Shown here piece after piece: positions 45,799 to 55,956 of a stretch of DNA of 64,000 bases. This DNA comes from Haloquadratum walsbyi J07HQW2. GTDB taxonomy: Archaea > Halobacteriota > Halobacteria > Halobacteriales > Haloferacaceae. The notes beneath the pieces are model-generated. The model saw nothing but the letters and a program-made list of their open reading frames with translations, was not told the origin of the DNA and searched no databases. Numbering within the stretch: position 1 is the stretch's first letter; each line of letters opens with the position of its first letter. The DNA lies in assembly GCF_000415985.1 (NCBI RefSeq), contig NZ_KE356561.1, positions 2,530,129 to 2,594,128 on the forward strand, written 5' to 3'. The position numbers were made by a program, and so were the translations under genes.

Positions 45799-46044
45799 TC
45801 GGTCACGCACGACCTAATCTAAAATAACCTACTATAGCTGTCTTCATCTATAGTTGGTCTAATACACTGATATATTAGTATTAGTGTCTTTTTTGAAGCG
45901 TTCACACCGCTAGCAGTGCATATCTGATAATAGATTCCAACCGCATTCAATCGTATATGCACATTCGTTTTTGACTACCAATCTCAGTTACTAACCTCAA
46001 TATCTATTCACATCAAGACTCATCACCCAGCCACCGAGTGCCGG

Positions 46045-48618
46045 TCAGTCTGCGGCTGATTGCCATTTTCGTAGTCGATCCACACTCACACCATCGACGC
46101 GGTTGGCAAGCGTATCTGGCTCTGCTGATTTGAGTGCATCAACAGTATCAACGCCAGCATCTTTCAGCTTTTCAGCTGTCTTTTCACCGATCCCGTGAAC
46201 GCTCTCAAGCGTTGAACTGTCGGCTTGATTAGATTGATACTCCCGATAATTACAGATTGGACAGCCAAGTTCCCAAGCACCATCCTCAGTATCTTCCTCC
46301 GTATCGCTCTGTGTTGTGTCGTTTTCTTCAATAATCTGTAATGCAGGTAACTCGTGTTCATCACATATTTCATCTGCGACGTGAATCTCCCCCTGCCGTG
46401 GAAGAGGTAATGAATACTCACAGTCTGGATATCGGGTGCACCCGACAAGTCGTGACCCAGACCGCAGCTGTTTGATAGCGAGCTCACCATCAGCATGTAC
46501 GCCGCACTCTGGGCATGCGCCAATCACACGATCAGCTTGCTCATCTGCTGCTTCAGCCTCACATAGTGGACAGCCATGAACAAAACTACGTTTCCCAGCG
46601 AGCATCTTTATCTCGTTGAGTTTGTGCTCGTCACAGGTCGTTTCAAGAATATGTGGCTTTCCAGTCGATGGTAACGGCAGTGTATACTCACAATCAGGAT
46701 AACTATCACATCCGATGAAGTGTGACCCTCCCTGACTTTTCCGGGTAAGAAGATCGCCTCCACAATCAGGACATGGTCCAAGCGTCTTATCTGCCTTCAT
46801 CGATTTCCGGAGGTGATCACCAATGTCGGCATTTGTGTCGATTAACCCCTCAAAGACGTCTGTGAGCATCGCACGTGATTCAGAAGTCACTGACTCAAGT
46901 GTCTCTTCACCCTCTGCGATTGCCTGCATATCTGTCTCTAACTGAGCTGTCATTTCCTCACTAACAATTAACCCTGCAAACTCTTCAGCAGCCTCAACAA
47001 CAGCATGTGCGAGTTGTGTCGGTCGTGGTGGGTCGCTTTCGATATATTCCCGATTATATAGCTTTTCGATGACGTTGTGTCGACTTGATTTTGTTCCAAT
47101 ACCCATTGATTCCATTGTCTCGATGAGTCGAGACTGACCATACCGTCGCGGCGGTTGAGTTTGCTTTGCCTCCATTCTTTCATCAGTTAACTGAAGTGTT
47201 TCACCCTCTTCTACATCTGGCACAAGTGACTCAGTTGCGCTTGAGTATGGATACACTGCGTGATACCCTGGATCCAGTAACCGTCGTCCATTTGATTTCA
47301 GTGAATGACTGTCACCTGCGGTCACAACAACACGCAGGTGTTCCCATGTTGCTGAGTTGGATACAGTTGCAAGGAAATGTCTGACGACGAGCTCATACAC
47401 TTCCCACTCATCATCACCCAGCTCTGACGGACGAGGCAGTTCGTCGGTCGGATGGATTGGTGGATGATCAGTTGTCTCCTCATCACCGGTTGTTGGCGAC
47501 AAGACTTCTTGTTCAAGAACATGATCCGCGTCCGCTCCGAATTGAGCTCCATTTGTGAGCGCCGCTACCAGCTCTTCAGGATCAAGATCATCCGGATAAA
47601 CAGTGTTGTCTGTTCGCGGATATGTGATATATCCTGCTGTATACAATTCCTCTGCAATATCCATCGCCCGCTGTGCAGCATATCCGATCGACCCCGCTGC
47701 ACTAATAAACTGCGTTGTATTAAACGGCGCTGGCGGGTCATCGACTCGTGTCCGCCGTTTCACCGACTCAACGTCGACAACAGAAACTGATTCTAGTGTT
47801 TCGAACACTTCCGCCGCGGTTGATTCTTCAGTAATTCGTTCGGCTTCAGTCCCATCATCTGCGTGGTAGAAATACTGCGCCTCAAACCCTGTTATCGCAT
47901 CATCTGTGTCTGTCTCAACCGGCTGGTCCGCTGATGTGAGATTAACAAATAATTCCCAATAGTCGTCAGGATCAAATGCCTGAATGTCGCGTTCACGATC
48001 AACAATCAATTTCAGCGTTGGTCCTTGAACCCGACCGACAGAAATGAAGTCATTGCCAAGCTGCCCCGCTGAGAGGGATAGATACCGTGTTAATGCGGCT
48101 CCCCACATGAGATCAATTATCTGTCGAGCCTCACCTGCTGCTGCAAGGTTGAAATCTAGCTCGTCTGGGTCTTCGAAGGCTTTCGTGACTGATTCTTCGG
48201 TGATTGATGAAAACCGGACACGATCGATTGGAGTCGACTCATTCACTCCACGAGCAAGCTCATATGCTTCTTTTCCAATCAATTCACCCTCTCGATCGTA
48301 GTCAGTCGCAATGATGACACGACGTGCCCGTCGAGCGAGTGTTTTCAACATGCTAACGATATTCTGCTTTGTTGGATTTTTTTCAATCGGTGCATCAATG
48401 AGCTCAACGGGTTCAACATCCCGCCAATCGCTATATTCTTGTGGGAAATCAACAGCAACGACATGTCCGGACAGACCGATGCAACGCTTTCCACCCCACT
48501 GATAAACATTAACGCCTTGTTTACGATCTGCTGTTGCTGACCCCCCACTTAGAATATCAGCAATCCGCCGTGCAGCGTTATCCTTCTCGGTGATAATGAG
48601 TTCTGGCCCCTGGCTCAT
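46045..48618 (-). CDS. topA: DNA topoisomerase I (type IA)
   Basis: 857 residues. The TOPRIM domain is LIITEKDNAARRIADILSGG to ATDYDREGELIGKEAYE near residue 105. The active-site tyrosine lies in the GYITYPRTDNTVYPDDL block near 330. At least three C-terminal zinc fingers occur (CPDCGG with CDSYPDC; CPLC with CPECG; CTRYPDC), then CPICNY. A helix-hairpin-helix ending follows (ESVHGIGEKTAEKLKDAGVD). It relaxes negative supercoils by single-strand passage. The minus-strand neighbour gatB is 163 bases upstream. Confidence 0.96.
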   Translation of the reverse strand: MSQGPELIITEKDNAARRIADILSGGSATADRKQGVNVYQWGGKRCIGLSGHVVAVDFPQEYSDWRDVEPVELIDAPIEKNPTKQNIVSMLKTLARRARRVIIATDYDREGELIGKEAYELARGVNESTPIDRVRFSSITEESVTKAFEDPDELDFNLAAAGEARQIIDLMWGAALTRYLSLSAGQLGNDFISVGRVQGPTLKLIVDRERDIQAFDPDDYWELFVNLTSADQPVETDTDDAITGFEAQYFYHADDGTEAERITEESTAAEVFETLESVSVVDVESVKRRTRVDDPPAPFNTTQFISAAGSIGYAAQRAMDIAEELYTAGYITYPRTDNTVYPDDLDPEELVAALTNGAQFGADADHVLEQEVLSPTTGDEETTDHPPIHPTDELPRPSELGDDEWEVYELVVRHFLATVSNSATWEHLRVVVTAGDSHSLKSNGRRLLDPGYHAVYPYSSATESLVPDVEEGETLQLTDERMEAKQTQPPRRYGQSRLIETMESMGIGTKSSRHNVIEKLYNREYIESDPPRPTQLAHAVVEAAEEFAGLIVSEEMTAQLETDMQAIAEGEETLESVTSESRAMLTDVFEGLIDTNADIGDHLRKSMKADKTLGPCPDCGGDLLTRKSQGGSHFIGCDSYPDCEYTLPLPSTGKPHILETTCDEHKLNEIKMLAGKRSFVHGCPLCEAEAADEQADRVIGACPECGVHADGELAIKQLRSGSRLVGCTRYPDCEYSLPLPRQGEIHVADEICDEHELPALQIIEENDTTQSDTEEDTEDGAWELGCPICNYREYQSNQADSSTLESVHGIGEKTAEKLKDAGVDTVDALKSAEPDTLANRVDGVSVDRLRKWQSAAD

Positions 48619-48781
48619 CGTAATACAAAAAAGTACGATAAACGATAGCCTAAACCTTTCGTGAATTCACCCTGAGGCAGTCGGCTTGATACTCTGTACG
48701 GAAAAGGCGGCTAAATCGACGGACGACAACCCTATTCTCAAAACTACAGGATTGTATGACTTTCAATAACTGTTGACAATA

Positions 48782-50266
48782 TCACTCTTCAAGCCGCTCA
48801 CGAAGTAATGTATTCACATCACTTGGATCAGCACTGCCACCTGTTTTTTGCATTACTTGTCCGACAAGGAAATTAACCGCACCATTCTCGCCAGCATGAT
48901 AGTCCTCAATGGCGTCAGGATTTTCATCAAGCGCATCAGTGACCGCTGTGACGACCGCATCTTCGTCTACTCTACCAAGTCCCTCAGACTCGATTACTGC
49001 CTCAGGTGTGAGTTCCTCATCAAGCATCCGCCGAAGAACGACCTCTTCTGCATTTTTTGTGGTAATATCTCCGGTATCGACTAATTCGATTAGATACGTA
49101 AACTCTTCAAACCGATCGTCGATATCCGAAACCGACATGTCACGATAATTGAGTTCACCAAGGAGATTATCAGCCACCCATGTTGCTGCTAATGCGGGAT
49201 CAAATTGCTCGGCGACATTCTCAAAGAAATCTGCAACGGCTTTCGTTGATGTGAGCTTTGCGGCAGATTCAGTGTCTAACGCATATTCCTCACGAAACCG
49301 CTCGCGACGGGCATCAGGGAGTTCTGGGATTGAGACTGTATCTTTCCAATCAGCAACTGCCAATGGCGGAAGGTCAGACTCTGGGAAGTATCGGTAGTCT
49401 TTCTCTGCCTCTTTGGAACGCATTGAGACAGTGATTCCACGACTTTCATCCCAATGCCGTGTCTCTTGCTCAATTGCTCGCCCTCGTTCGACAGCATTTC
49501 GCTGCCGCGTTACTTCATATGCGAGTGCTTTTTCAGCGCCTTTATGACTTGAAATATTCTTTACTTCTGTTCGATTTGCCGACTCAAGTGCTGATGGGGT
49601 AATTGATCCATCATCGACCTCTTCAGTGGGAATCAATGAAATGTTTGCATCGACCCGAAGGGATCCATCTTCTGTTGGGTCAAAAATCCCCAAATACTCT
49701 AAGACTTCTTCAAGTTTACTAAGAAATGCTCGTGTTTCTGCTGGACTTCGAAAGTCTGGTTCGGTGACAATTTCCATCAGTGGTGTTCCTGCTCGATTGT
49801 AATCGACGAGTGTGTATTCAGCGGTATCAATATTCCCGCCTTGATGAGTAAGACTACCCGGATCTTCCTCAAGATGTGCTCGCCGGATAGCAACCTCTCG
49901 GCGGTCACCTTCGACTGTTATTGAGAGTTGTCCATCAGCGCAAATCGGAGCATCATATTGTGAAATCTGGAAATTTTTCGTAAGATCAGGATAATAGTAG
50001 TTCTTTCGATGAAACTGTGTTTCTTCTGCAATATCTGCATTGAGAGCTTTCCCGACCTTCACTGCTGATTTAACGGCAGCCTCGTTTAATACTGGCAATG
50101 CACCTGGTAATCCAAGACAGACAGGACATGTTCGCGTGTTCGGCTCGGTAGTATTACTCCGGGTCGAACAACCACAGAAAATCTTCGTATCAGTCTCAAG
50201 TTGAACATGAACTTCTAATCCAATAACAGCAGTAAAATCGCGCTGAACGAGCGCTTTCGCAGTCAT
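48782..50266 (-). CDS. gatB: Asp-tRNA(Asn)/Glu-tRNA(Gln) amidotransferase subunit B
   Basis: 494 residues. The N-terminal FTAVIGLEVHVQLETDTKIF has the GatB signature. The zinc site CGCSTRSNTTEPNTRTCPVC is followed by LGLPGALPVLNEAAV. RAHLEEDPGSLTHQG and YTLVDYNRAGTPLMEIVTEP are kinase-domain motifs, and the YqeY-like tail domain runs from about residue 380 (NLLGELNYRDMSVSDI). It activates the misacylated tRNA for amidation, complementing the AspRS here. GatA and GatC are not adjacent. Confidence 0.96.
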   Translation of the reverse strand: MTAKALVQRDFTAVIGLEVHVQLETDTKIFCGCSTRSNTTEPNTRTCPVCLGLPGALPVLNEAAVKSAVKVGKALNADIAEETQFHRKNYYYPDLTKNFQISQYDAPICADGQLSITVEGDRREVAIRRAHLEEDPGSLTHQGGNIDTAEYTLVDYNRAGTPLMEIVTEPDFRSPAETRAFLSKLEEVLEYLGIFDPTEDGSLRVDANISLIPTEEVDDGSITPSALESANRTEVKNISSHKGAEKALAYEVTRQRNAVERGRAIEQETRHWDESRGITVSMRSKEAEKDYRYFPESDLPPLAVADWKDTVSIPELPDARRERFREEYALDTESAAKLTSTKAVADFFENVAEQFDPALAATWVADNLLGELNYRDMSVSDIDDRFEEFTYLIELVDTGDITTKNAEEVVLRRMLDEELTPEAVIESEGLGRVDEDAVVTAVTDALDENPDAIEDYHAGENGAVNFLVGQVMQKTGGSADPSDVNTLLRERLEE

Positions 50267-50738
50267 TATACTTTATTCAACACAGTATGGCTAAAGACTA
50301 ACGGGACGAATTATCTATAGATTGCGAGACAAGTAGCCTGGAAATTATTTCTGAGGTGATTGACGCCAACTCAACCTGAGCAATGTTATTATTGCAGTTA
50401 TTATATGTGCATAAAACCGAAGCTATTCACACTAATACTGTAGAACAGCATAATTGAGTTATGATATTTTAAAGGCAATTAATGCAGGTGCAGTGCCCAA
50501 TTCAACTCAGTATCCTTGTCGACATGGTCGATAATAATATGAACCTCGTTTTGATGGAACTCCCCCGACCTGTGTCGTCATTATATATTTATTACACATA
50601 ATGCGATTAGTTAATATTAGAGTATCACACGCATTGGCCTAGTTACTCTCAAATGCTAATCATACTGCACGTGAATATATCAAAGTACGTTGAAATGTCT
50701 GACATACGTTTATATATCCCGACACGAGTGATAGTAGC
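50267..50738. other. 472-base AT-rich spacer before the SMC operon
   Basis: No gene is seen on either strand. A good TATA box (TTTATATATC, 50709-50718) lies about 25 bases before the ATG at 50739, the spacing expected of a leaderless transcript. The remainder shows only AT tracts. Confidence 0.5.
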
Positions 50739-51077
50739 ATGAGTAATCGGCTAGAAGAACTAGAGTCACAAGTTACGGAGCTACAGGCGGCTGTAAATGG
50801 ATTGACTGAAGAGCTTGTTGAGACGAAAGAACGGCTACGTCTGATTGAAAATAACACCGAGATTGATCTTTCAGCCGGGAGCCGTTCGATTGGTCATGAA
50901 TCAGAATCCGATGCTGGAGCGGACGAATCTGTGCAACCACAACAGGCTGAAACTAGGACCACAGCAGATGCATCATCTCAGGAAACGTCCCAAAATGAAG
51001 CAAAGAGCAACACAGCGGCTGATACTGACGGAAATGACGGTGAGTCTGCGGGTGATTCGGATATCATTATTGCATAG
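50739..51077 (+). CDS. Coiled-coil protein with acidic disordered tail, upstream of smc
   Basis: 112 residues. Residues 1-42 form a heptad coiled coil (MSNRLEELESQVTELQAAVN then GLTEELVETKERLRLIENN). The remainder is acidic and low in complexity (S, E, D, T, A, Q). It resembles the haloarchaeal DUF7518 proteins found next to smc (from memory). It is 129 bases ahead of smc and probably co-transcribed. A role with SMC is suggested only by context. Confidence 0.75.
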   Translation: MSNRLEELESQVTELQAAVNGLTEELVETKERLRLIENNTEIDLSAGSRSIGHESESDAGADESVQPQQAETRTTADASSQETSQNEAKSNTAADTDGNDGESAGDSDIIIA

Positions 51078-51206
51078 TAATATTCCCAGAACGGCAATCA
51101 GACACGCGATATTATATAACTGTGCCCGGTGTCGAATTATGAAATGGATATGAAATATTCATCGCTACGATGCTTCTCGTAATTATATACTCATTTTTCT
51201 CATTAT

Positions 51207-54200
51207 ATGCATATTAAAAAACTCGTTCTTGATAATTTCAAGAGCTTTGGTCGTACAACAGAGATTCCATTCTATGAGGATTTCACCGTCGTTACTGGAC
51301 CGAATGGGTCTGGAAAATCAAATATTATTGATGCTGTCCTCTTTGCGCTTGGCCTCGCTCGGACTCGTGGTATTCGCGCCGAGAAGCTGACTGATCTTAT
51401 ATACAATCCCGGACACGCTGACACAGACACAGGCGGACCCAACTCATCAGGTAGTCCACTTGAGGCAACAGTCACAGTTGTTCTTGATAATAGTGCAGGG
51501 ACGATTAATCGCACACAGATCGTCAATGCTGCTGGCAGCGAATCGATAGGAGATGTTGATGAGATCCGTGTTAAGCGTCGTATTAAGCAGACTGAAACGA
51601 ACTACTATTCATACTACTACCTCAACGGTCGATCATGTAATCTATCTGATATTCAGGATCTCATTGCACAGGCTGGTATTACTCCCGAGGGATATAATGT
51701 GGTCATGCAAGGCGATGTTACTGAAATTATCAATATGACGCCACAGCAGCGCCGAAGTATTATTGATGAGATAGCTGGGGTTGCTGAATTTGATGCAAAA
51801 CGCGATGATGCATTTGAGGAGCTTGCTGCTGTTGAAGATCGAATTGAGGAAGCAGATCTCCGTATTGAGGAAAAACAGACGCGGCTTACACAACTTGAGG
51901 ATGAACGTGAGACCGCGCTCAAATACCAATCACTTCGTGATGAGCGCGACGAGTATGAAAATTATCTCAAAGCAGCAGAACTTGAATCAAAACGCACAGA
52001 TCGGAGTGAAACGGCTGAGAAAGCTGATGAAGTCAGTGCTGATCTAACAGAGGCAGAGGAGACGCTCTCCCAGCGCAATCAACATGTCTCTCGGCTCACT
52101 GCTGAGCTCGATGCACTTACAGCAGAAATTGAACGCAAAGGTGAAGATGAACAACTTGCTCTCAAATCTGAGATTGAAGAAATAAAAGGTGCGATTGGAC
52201 GACGTCAAAACGACATTGAGATAGCAGAAGAACGAATTACAGACGCAGAAAGTACCCGGCGAGACGCTTTCGTCCAACTTGATAGAAAGCAAGAACAAAT
52301 TGAGGAGCTTAATACAGAAATACGCTCAATAAAAGTTGAAAAAGCATCAATTACCACAGAAATCGAATCGCTTGAAAATGATCTTGCCGGTGTTGAAACC
52401 AAAATTGAAAATGTTGATGCTGCATACGATGAGCAAAAACGCGAACTTGAAGAAGCAACCGATCGACTCAACGAACTGAAGACGAAACAAAGCGATGCTC
52501 AGCGTCGGAAAGACCGACTACTCGATGAAACACGACGACGAGCAAGTGACATTGCTGATGCGAAAGAACAACTAACGACACTCCGTGAAGAACTTCCGAC
52601 ATTGCAAGCAACGCAGTCTGATCTTTACTCGGAAGTTGATATCGCCGAAAAGAATGAATCAACCATTAAGGATGCCGTTTCAGAGCTTCAAAATAAACGA
52701 TCAAAGCTGAAAGGCGAACTTGATACAATTCGGTCGAACATTCAATCGAAGCAATCCGAATATGCAACCCTTGAGGGACATGCAAGCGAAGATAATGATA
52801 CATCATGGCCCCGCGCGGTTACAACGATTCTAAATGCTGACCGTACCGGCGTTCACGGTACTGTTGGACAACTTGGCTCTGTTGAGAAACAGTATGCGAC
52901 TGCATGTGAAACAGCCGCAGGCGGACGGCTTGCACATGTTGTCGTTGATACAGATACGATTGGCTCTGACTGTATTGATTATCTAAAATCTCGAAACGCT
53001 GGTCGTGCTACATTTCTCCCGATTACAAAAATGGATGACCGTGGGCTTCCACAACAGCCAGATCGTCAAGGCGTGATTGATTTTGCACAGAATCTGGTCA
53101 GTTACGATGACACATATACGCCAATTTTTTCATACGTTCTCGGGTCGACGCTCATTGTCGAGACAATGGAGACAGCCCGCGGACTCATGGGTGAATATCG
53201 AATGGTTACGCTTGATGGCGATCTTGTCGAGCGTTCCGGGGCGATGACAGGTGGGTCCGGTGGTGGATCACGATATTCATTTTCAACCTCTGGTGGTGGT
53301 CGATTAGAGCGACTGGCAGAGGAGATCGAAGTACTCGAAGACCAGCGTCAGGAGTATCAATCAAAGATTCGCACTGTCGACGAAGATATATCAGACGCTC
53401 GCGAGCGGGCAGCGAGTGCCCGCGAGCGTGTTCGCGAACTTAAATCTAGAATTGACACTACTGAAACAGAGATTGAGGAAACGAAAACAGAGATTGAACA
53501 GGCTGAAAGTCGCGTTGCCAGTCTTCGCGAGGAGCGTGCAGAAACTGATGAGACAATGCAGTCAGTCGATGATGAAATCAATCGTCTCAGCGATGAAATT
53601 ACAACAACAGAAGAGGAAATAAAAACGATTGAGAAGGAACTTGAGGAATCACCAGTTCCTGAACTTACTGCTGAGGCGGATGAGCTACGGACAGCAATTG
53701 ATGATGCAGAATCTCAGATTAATGATCTTGACGCCCGTCAGAACGAACTTGAGTTAGAACGACAGTACGCAAACGAAGCAGTTGATGAACTTAACGAGCA
53801 AATAGAGATAGCACAGACAAAGAAAGCGGATGCACAGGATGCGATTACAACTGCTCAGGAAGATATTGAGACACACAACACAACACTTGAAGAGAAGCGT
53901 GCAGCTGTTGATGAACTTGAAGATGAACTTGTCTCGTTGAAATCTGATCGTTCTGATCTCCAGGCAGCAGTCGATGCCGCGAAAATCCGGCGTGAGTCGG
54001 CGCGTGATACTGTTGATAACTTGTCGGCGAAACTATCATCACTTCGCAATGCAATCGACCGGCTTGAGTGGGAAATAGACGAACTTGAGGGTGAAGTCGG
54101 AGCATACGATTCTGCGGAGATCCCAGATTATGATACAGTTGAGAATAACATTGATCGTCTCAGTGAGAAGATGGATTCACTTGAACCCGTGAATATGCTC

Positions 54201-54806
54201 GCGATTGATGAGTACGATGATGTTGAATCAGAAGTTGATGAGTTAATCTCACGGCGTGATATCCTTGTTGAGGAACGCGAGGCAATTGAGGAACGAATTA
54301 ATCGATTTGAGTCAGAAAAACGCGAGACATTCATGAATTCATTCACCGCAATCAATCAGAACTTCACTGAGATTTTTGAGCGGCTTTCGGATGGCACCGG
54401 TGAACTCCATCTTGAGAATCAAGATGATCCCTTTGATGATGGATTAACTATGAAAGCTCAACCAGGAGATAAGCCAATTCAGCGGCTAAACGCCATGTCT
54501 GGTGGTGAAAAGTCACTCACAGCACTTGCATTTATATTCGCAATTCAACGACATAATCCAGCACCATTTTATGCACTCGATGAGATTGATGCTTTCCTTG
54601 ATGCTGCAAACGCTGAGCGTGTTGGAGAGATGGTTGATGATCTTGCCGCAGATGCACAGTTCGTCGTTGTTTCACATCGTTCAGCCTTGCTTGAACGCTC
54701 TGAGCGTGCCATTGGTGTAACGATGCAAGGAAATAATATTAGTGCTGTAACCGGGATTCAGTTAGAAGGCGACGATGGGTCACCGGAGGCGCCCGCGGAT
54801 GACTAA
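51207..54806 (+). CDS. smc: Chromosome segregation ATPase SMC
   Basis: 1199 residues. Walker A GPNGSGKS is at residues 31-38. Two long coiled coils flank the hinge at about residues 520-660 (GVHGTVGQLGSVEKQYATAC then AGGRLAHVVVDTDT, and GSTLIVETMETARGLMGEYR with the Gly-rich MTGGSGGG). The C-terminal head carries the signature RLNAMSGGEKSLTALAFIFA and Walker B PFYALDEIDAFLDAANAERV. It dimerises at the hinge and organises chromosomal DNA. Its last codons overlap the scpA start, so SMC and its kleisin are co-translated. Confidence 0.97.
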   Translation: MHIKKLVLDNFKSFGRTTEIPFYEDFTVVTGPNGSGKSNIIDAVLFALGLARTRGIRAEKLTDLIYNPGHADTDTGGPNSSGSPLEATVTVVLDNSAGTINRTQIVNAAGSESIGDVDEIRVKRRIKQTETNYYSYYYLNGRSCNLSDIQDLIAQAGITPEGYNVVMQGDVTEIINMTPQQRRSIIDEIAGVAEFDAKRDDAFEELAAVEDRIEEADLRIEEKQTRLTQLEDERETALKYQSLRDERDEYENYLKAAELESKRTDRSETAEKADEVSADLTEAEETLSQRNQHVSRLTAELDALTAEIERKGEDEQLALKSEIEEIKGAIGRRQNDIEIAEERITDAESTRRDAFVQLDRKQEQIEELNTEIRSIKVEKASITTEIESLENDLAGVETKIENVDAAYDEQKRELEEATDRLNELKTKQSDAQRRKDRLLDETRRRASDIADAKEQLTTLREELPTLQATQSDLYSEVDIAEKNESTIKDAVSELQNKRSKLKGELDTIRSNIQSKQSEYATLEGHASEDNDTSWPRAVTTILNADRTGVHGTVGQLGSVEKQYATACETAAGGRLAHVVVDTDTIGSDCIDYLKSRNAGRATFLPITKMDDRGLPQQPDRQGVIDFAQNLVSYDDTYTPIFSYVLGSTLIVETMETARGLMGEYRMVTLDGDLVERSGAMTGGSGGGSRYSFSTSGGGRLERLAEEIEVLEDQRQEYQSKIRTVDEDISDARERAASARERVRELKSRIDTTETEIEETKTEIEQAESRVASLREERAETDETMQSVDDEINRLSDEITTTEEEIKTIEKELEESPVPELTAEADELRTAIDDAESQINDLDARQNELELERQYANEAVDELNEQIEIAQTKKADAQDAITTAQEDIETHNTTLEEKRAAVDELEDELVSLKSDRSDLQAAVDAAKIRRESARDTVDNLSAKLSSLRNAIDRLEWEIDELEGEVGAYDSAEIPDYDTVENNIDRLSEKMDSLEPVNMLAIDEYDDVESEVDELISRRDILVEEREAIEERINRFESEKRETFMNSFTAINQNFTEIFERLSDGTGELHLENQDDPFDDGLTMKAQPGDKPIQRLNAMSGGEKSLTALAFIFAIQRHNPAPFYALDEIDAFLDAANAERVGEMVDDLAADAQFVVVSHRSALLERSERAIGVTMQGNNISAVTGIQLEGDDGSPEAPADD

Positions 54807-55767
54807 TATGAAATCGGACTCTCATTCTGAGAAATCAAAACATACAGGTACAGATCATACGCAGTCTCACCCTGATCAGGAAGCTCCTAAGGACCCAGAC
54901 ACAACTGAGCCTGTTGAAGTTCTCGTTCAATTGGCTGAGGAAGGCGAAATTGACCCTTGGGAGATTGATGTTGTTGATGCAACCGACGCGTTTCTTGACC
55001 GACTTGATAAAACGGATCTTCGTACGTCCGGGCGAGCGTTATTTTATGCAGCGGTTCTCCTCCGTATGAAGAGTGAAGCACTTATTGAATCCGATGACTC
55101 GACGGATGATCCACCTGAGCCTGAACCGTGGGAAGTTGCACTTGAGACAGGGACCAGACCGATGGATGAACTTCAAAGTGCAGATATAGCTCCCATGACA
55201 GGTGACTCGGAATCAAATTCGGACTCTGATTCGAGCCCTGCTGTTGATCCGGTAAACGCCCTTGAGGCTGAAATGGACCGACGATTAGAGCGGAAAAAGG
55301 CCCGTGGATCGCCAGAAACACTTGATGAACTTGTTCGGGAACTTCGTGAGGCTGAGCGAGAATCATGGTGGAAACGATGTCGAGAATATGATACCTCAGA
55401 CTCCCCGTCAGGATATCAACGCGGAACACAAACACTTGATTACCATACAGCGGATAACTTTCGTGCTGCAGCAGAACCTACAGCTGCCGATGTCACCGAT
55501 ACTGCACATGGTGAAGATATTGAAACAGAGATCGAAACGGTGTATTCAGCGCTAACAGAGCAGTACGAAAAGGGCCGTATTGAGGTGTTATACGCTGAGG
55601 TTGCTGATATTGCGTCAACACCTGTGACAACGTATCTTGCGTTGTTGTTTCTCTCACATCGTGACAAGGTTGTTCTTGAACAAACTGACCTATTTGATGA
55701 TCTCTGGATACAGACACCGAATGTGAACGCCGAATCGTCCCTAACAGCTGTTGCAGACGACGATTGA
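54799..55767 (+). CDS. scpA: Segregation and condensation protein A (ScpA kleisin)
   Basis: 322 residues from the ATG that overlaps the smc stop (ATGACTAA); a second ATG lies nine bases on. VEVLVQLAEEGEIDPWEIDV and LRTSGRALFYAAVLLRMKSE are the N-terminal SMC-neck-binding helices. A long acidic linker follows, and the C-terminal winged helix is YEKGRIEVLYAEVADIASTP with FLSHRDKVVLEQTDLFDDLW. As kleisin it bridges the two SMC heads. No scpB gene is adjacent. Confidence 0.93.
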   Translation: MTNMKSDSHSEKSKHTGTDHTQSHPDQEAPKDPDTTEPVEVLVQLAEEGEIDPWEIDVVDATDAFLDRLDKTDLRTSGRALFYAAVLLRMKSEALIESDDSTDDPPEPEPWEVALETGTRPMDELQSADIAPMTGDSESNSDSDSSPAVDPVNALEAEMDRRLERKKARGSPETLDELVRELREAERESWWKRCREYDTSDSPSGYQRGTQTLDYHTADNFRAAAEPTAADVTDTAHGEDIETEIETVYSALTEQYEKGRIEVLYAEVADIASTPVTTYLALLFLSHRDKVVLEQTDLFDDLWIQTPNVNAESSLTAVADDD

Positions 55768-55830
55768 TTTTGTTTTATATAAGTATTTTTTGATCCATTT
55801 TATAATAACCTTTTACCTACTAATCTGTGG

Positions 55831-55866
55831 GAATAAGAAGCCTCGGGGCTTGCCCCCGAGGTTGTT
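55831..55866 (+). mobile_element. Solo right end of copy-D-type elements
   Basis: AATAAGAAGCCTCGGGGCTT then GCCCCCGAGGTTG is a hairpin closely matching the right end of copy D (GAAGCCTCGG...CCCCGAGG). No transposase sequence is nearby. It lies between the convergent scpA and MTA phosphorylase genes. Confidence 0.65.
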
Positions 55867-55956
55867 CACCACTTTCGTATAGTCATGACGACTGTGCAAT
55901 GCGGCAATTCAGTAAAGAGCCAACAGAATCAATTATCGGAACTAGTCAAATATGAA

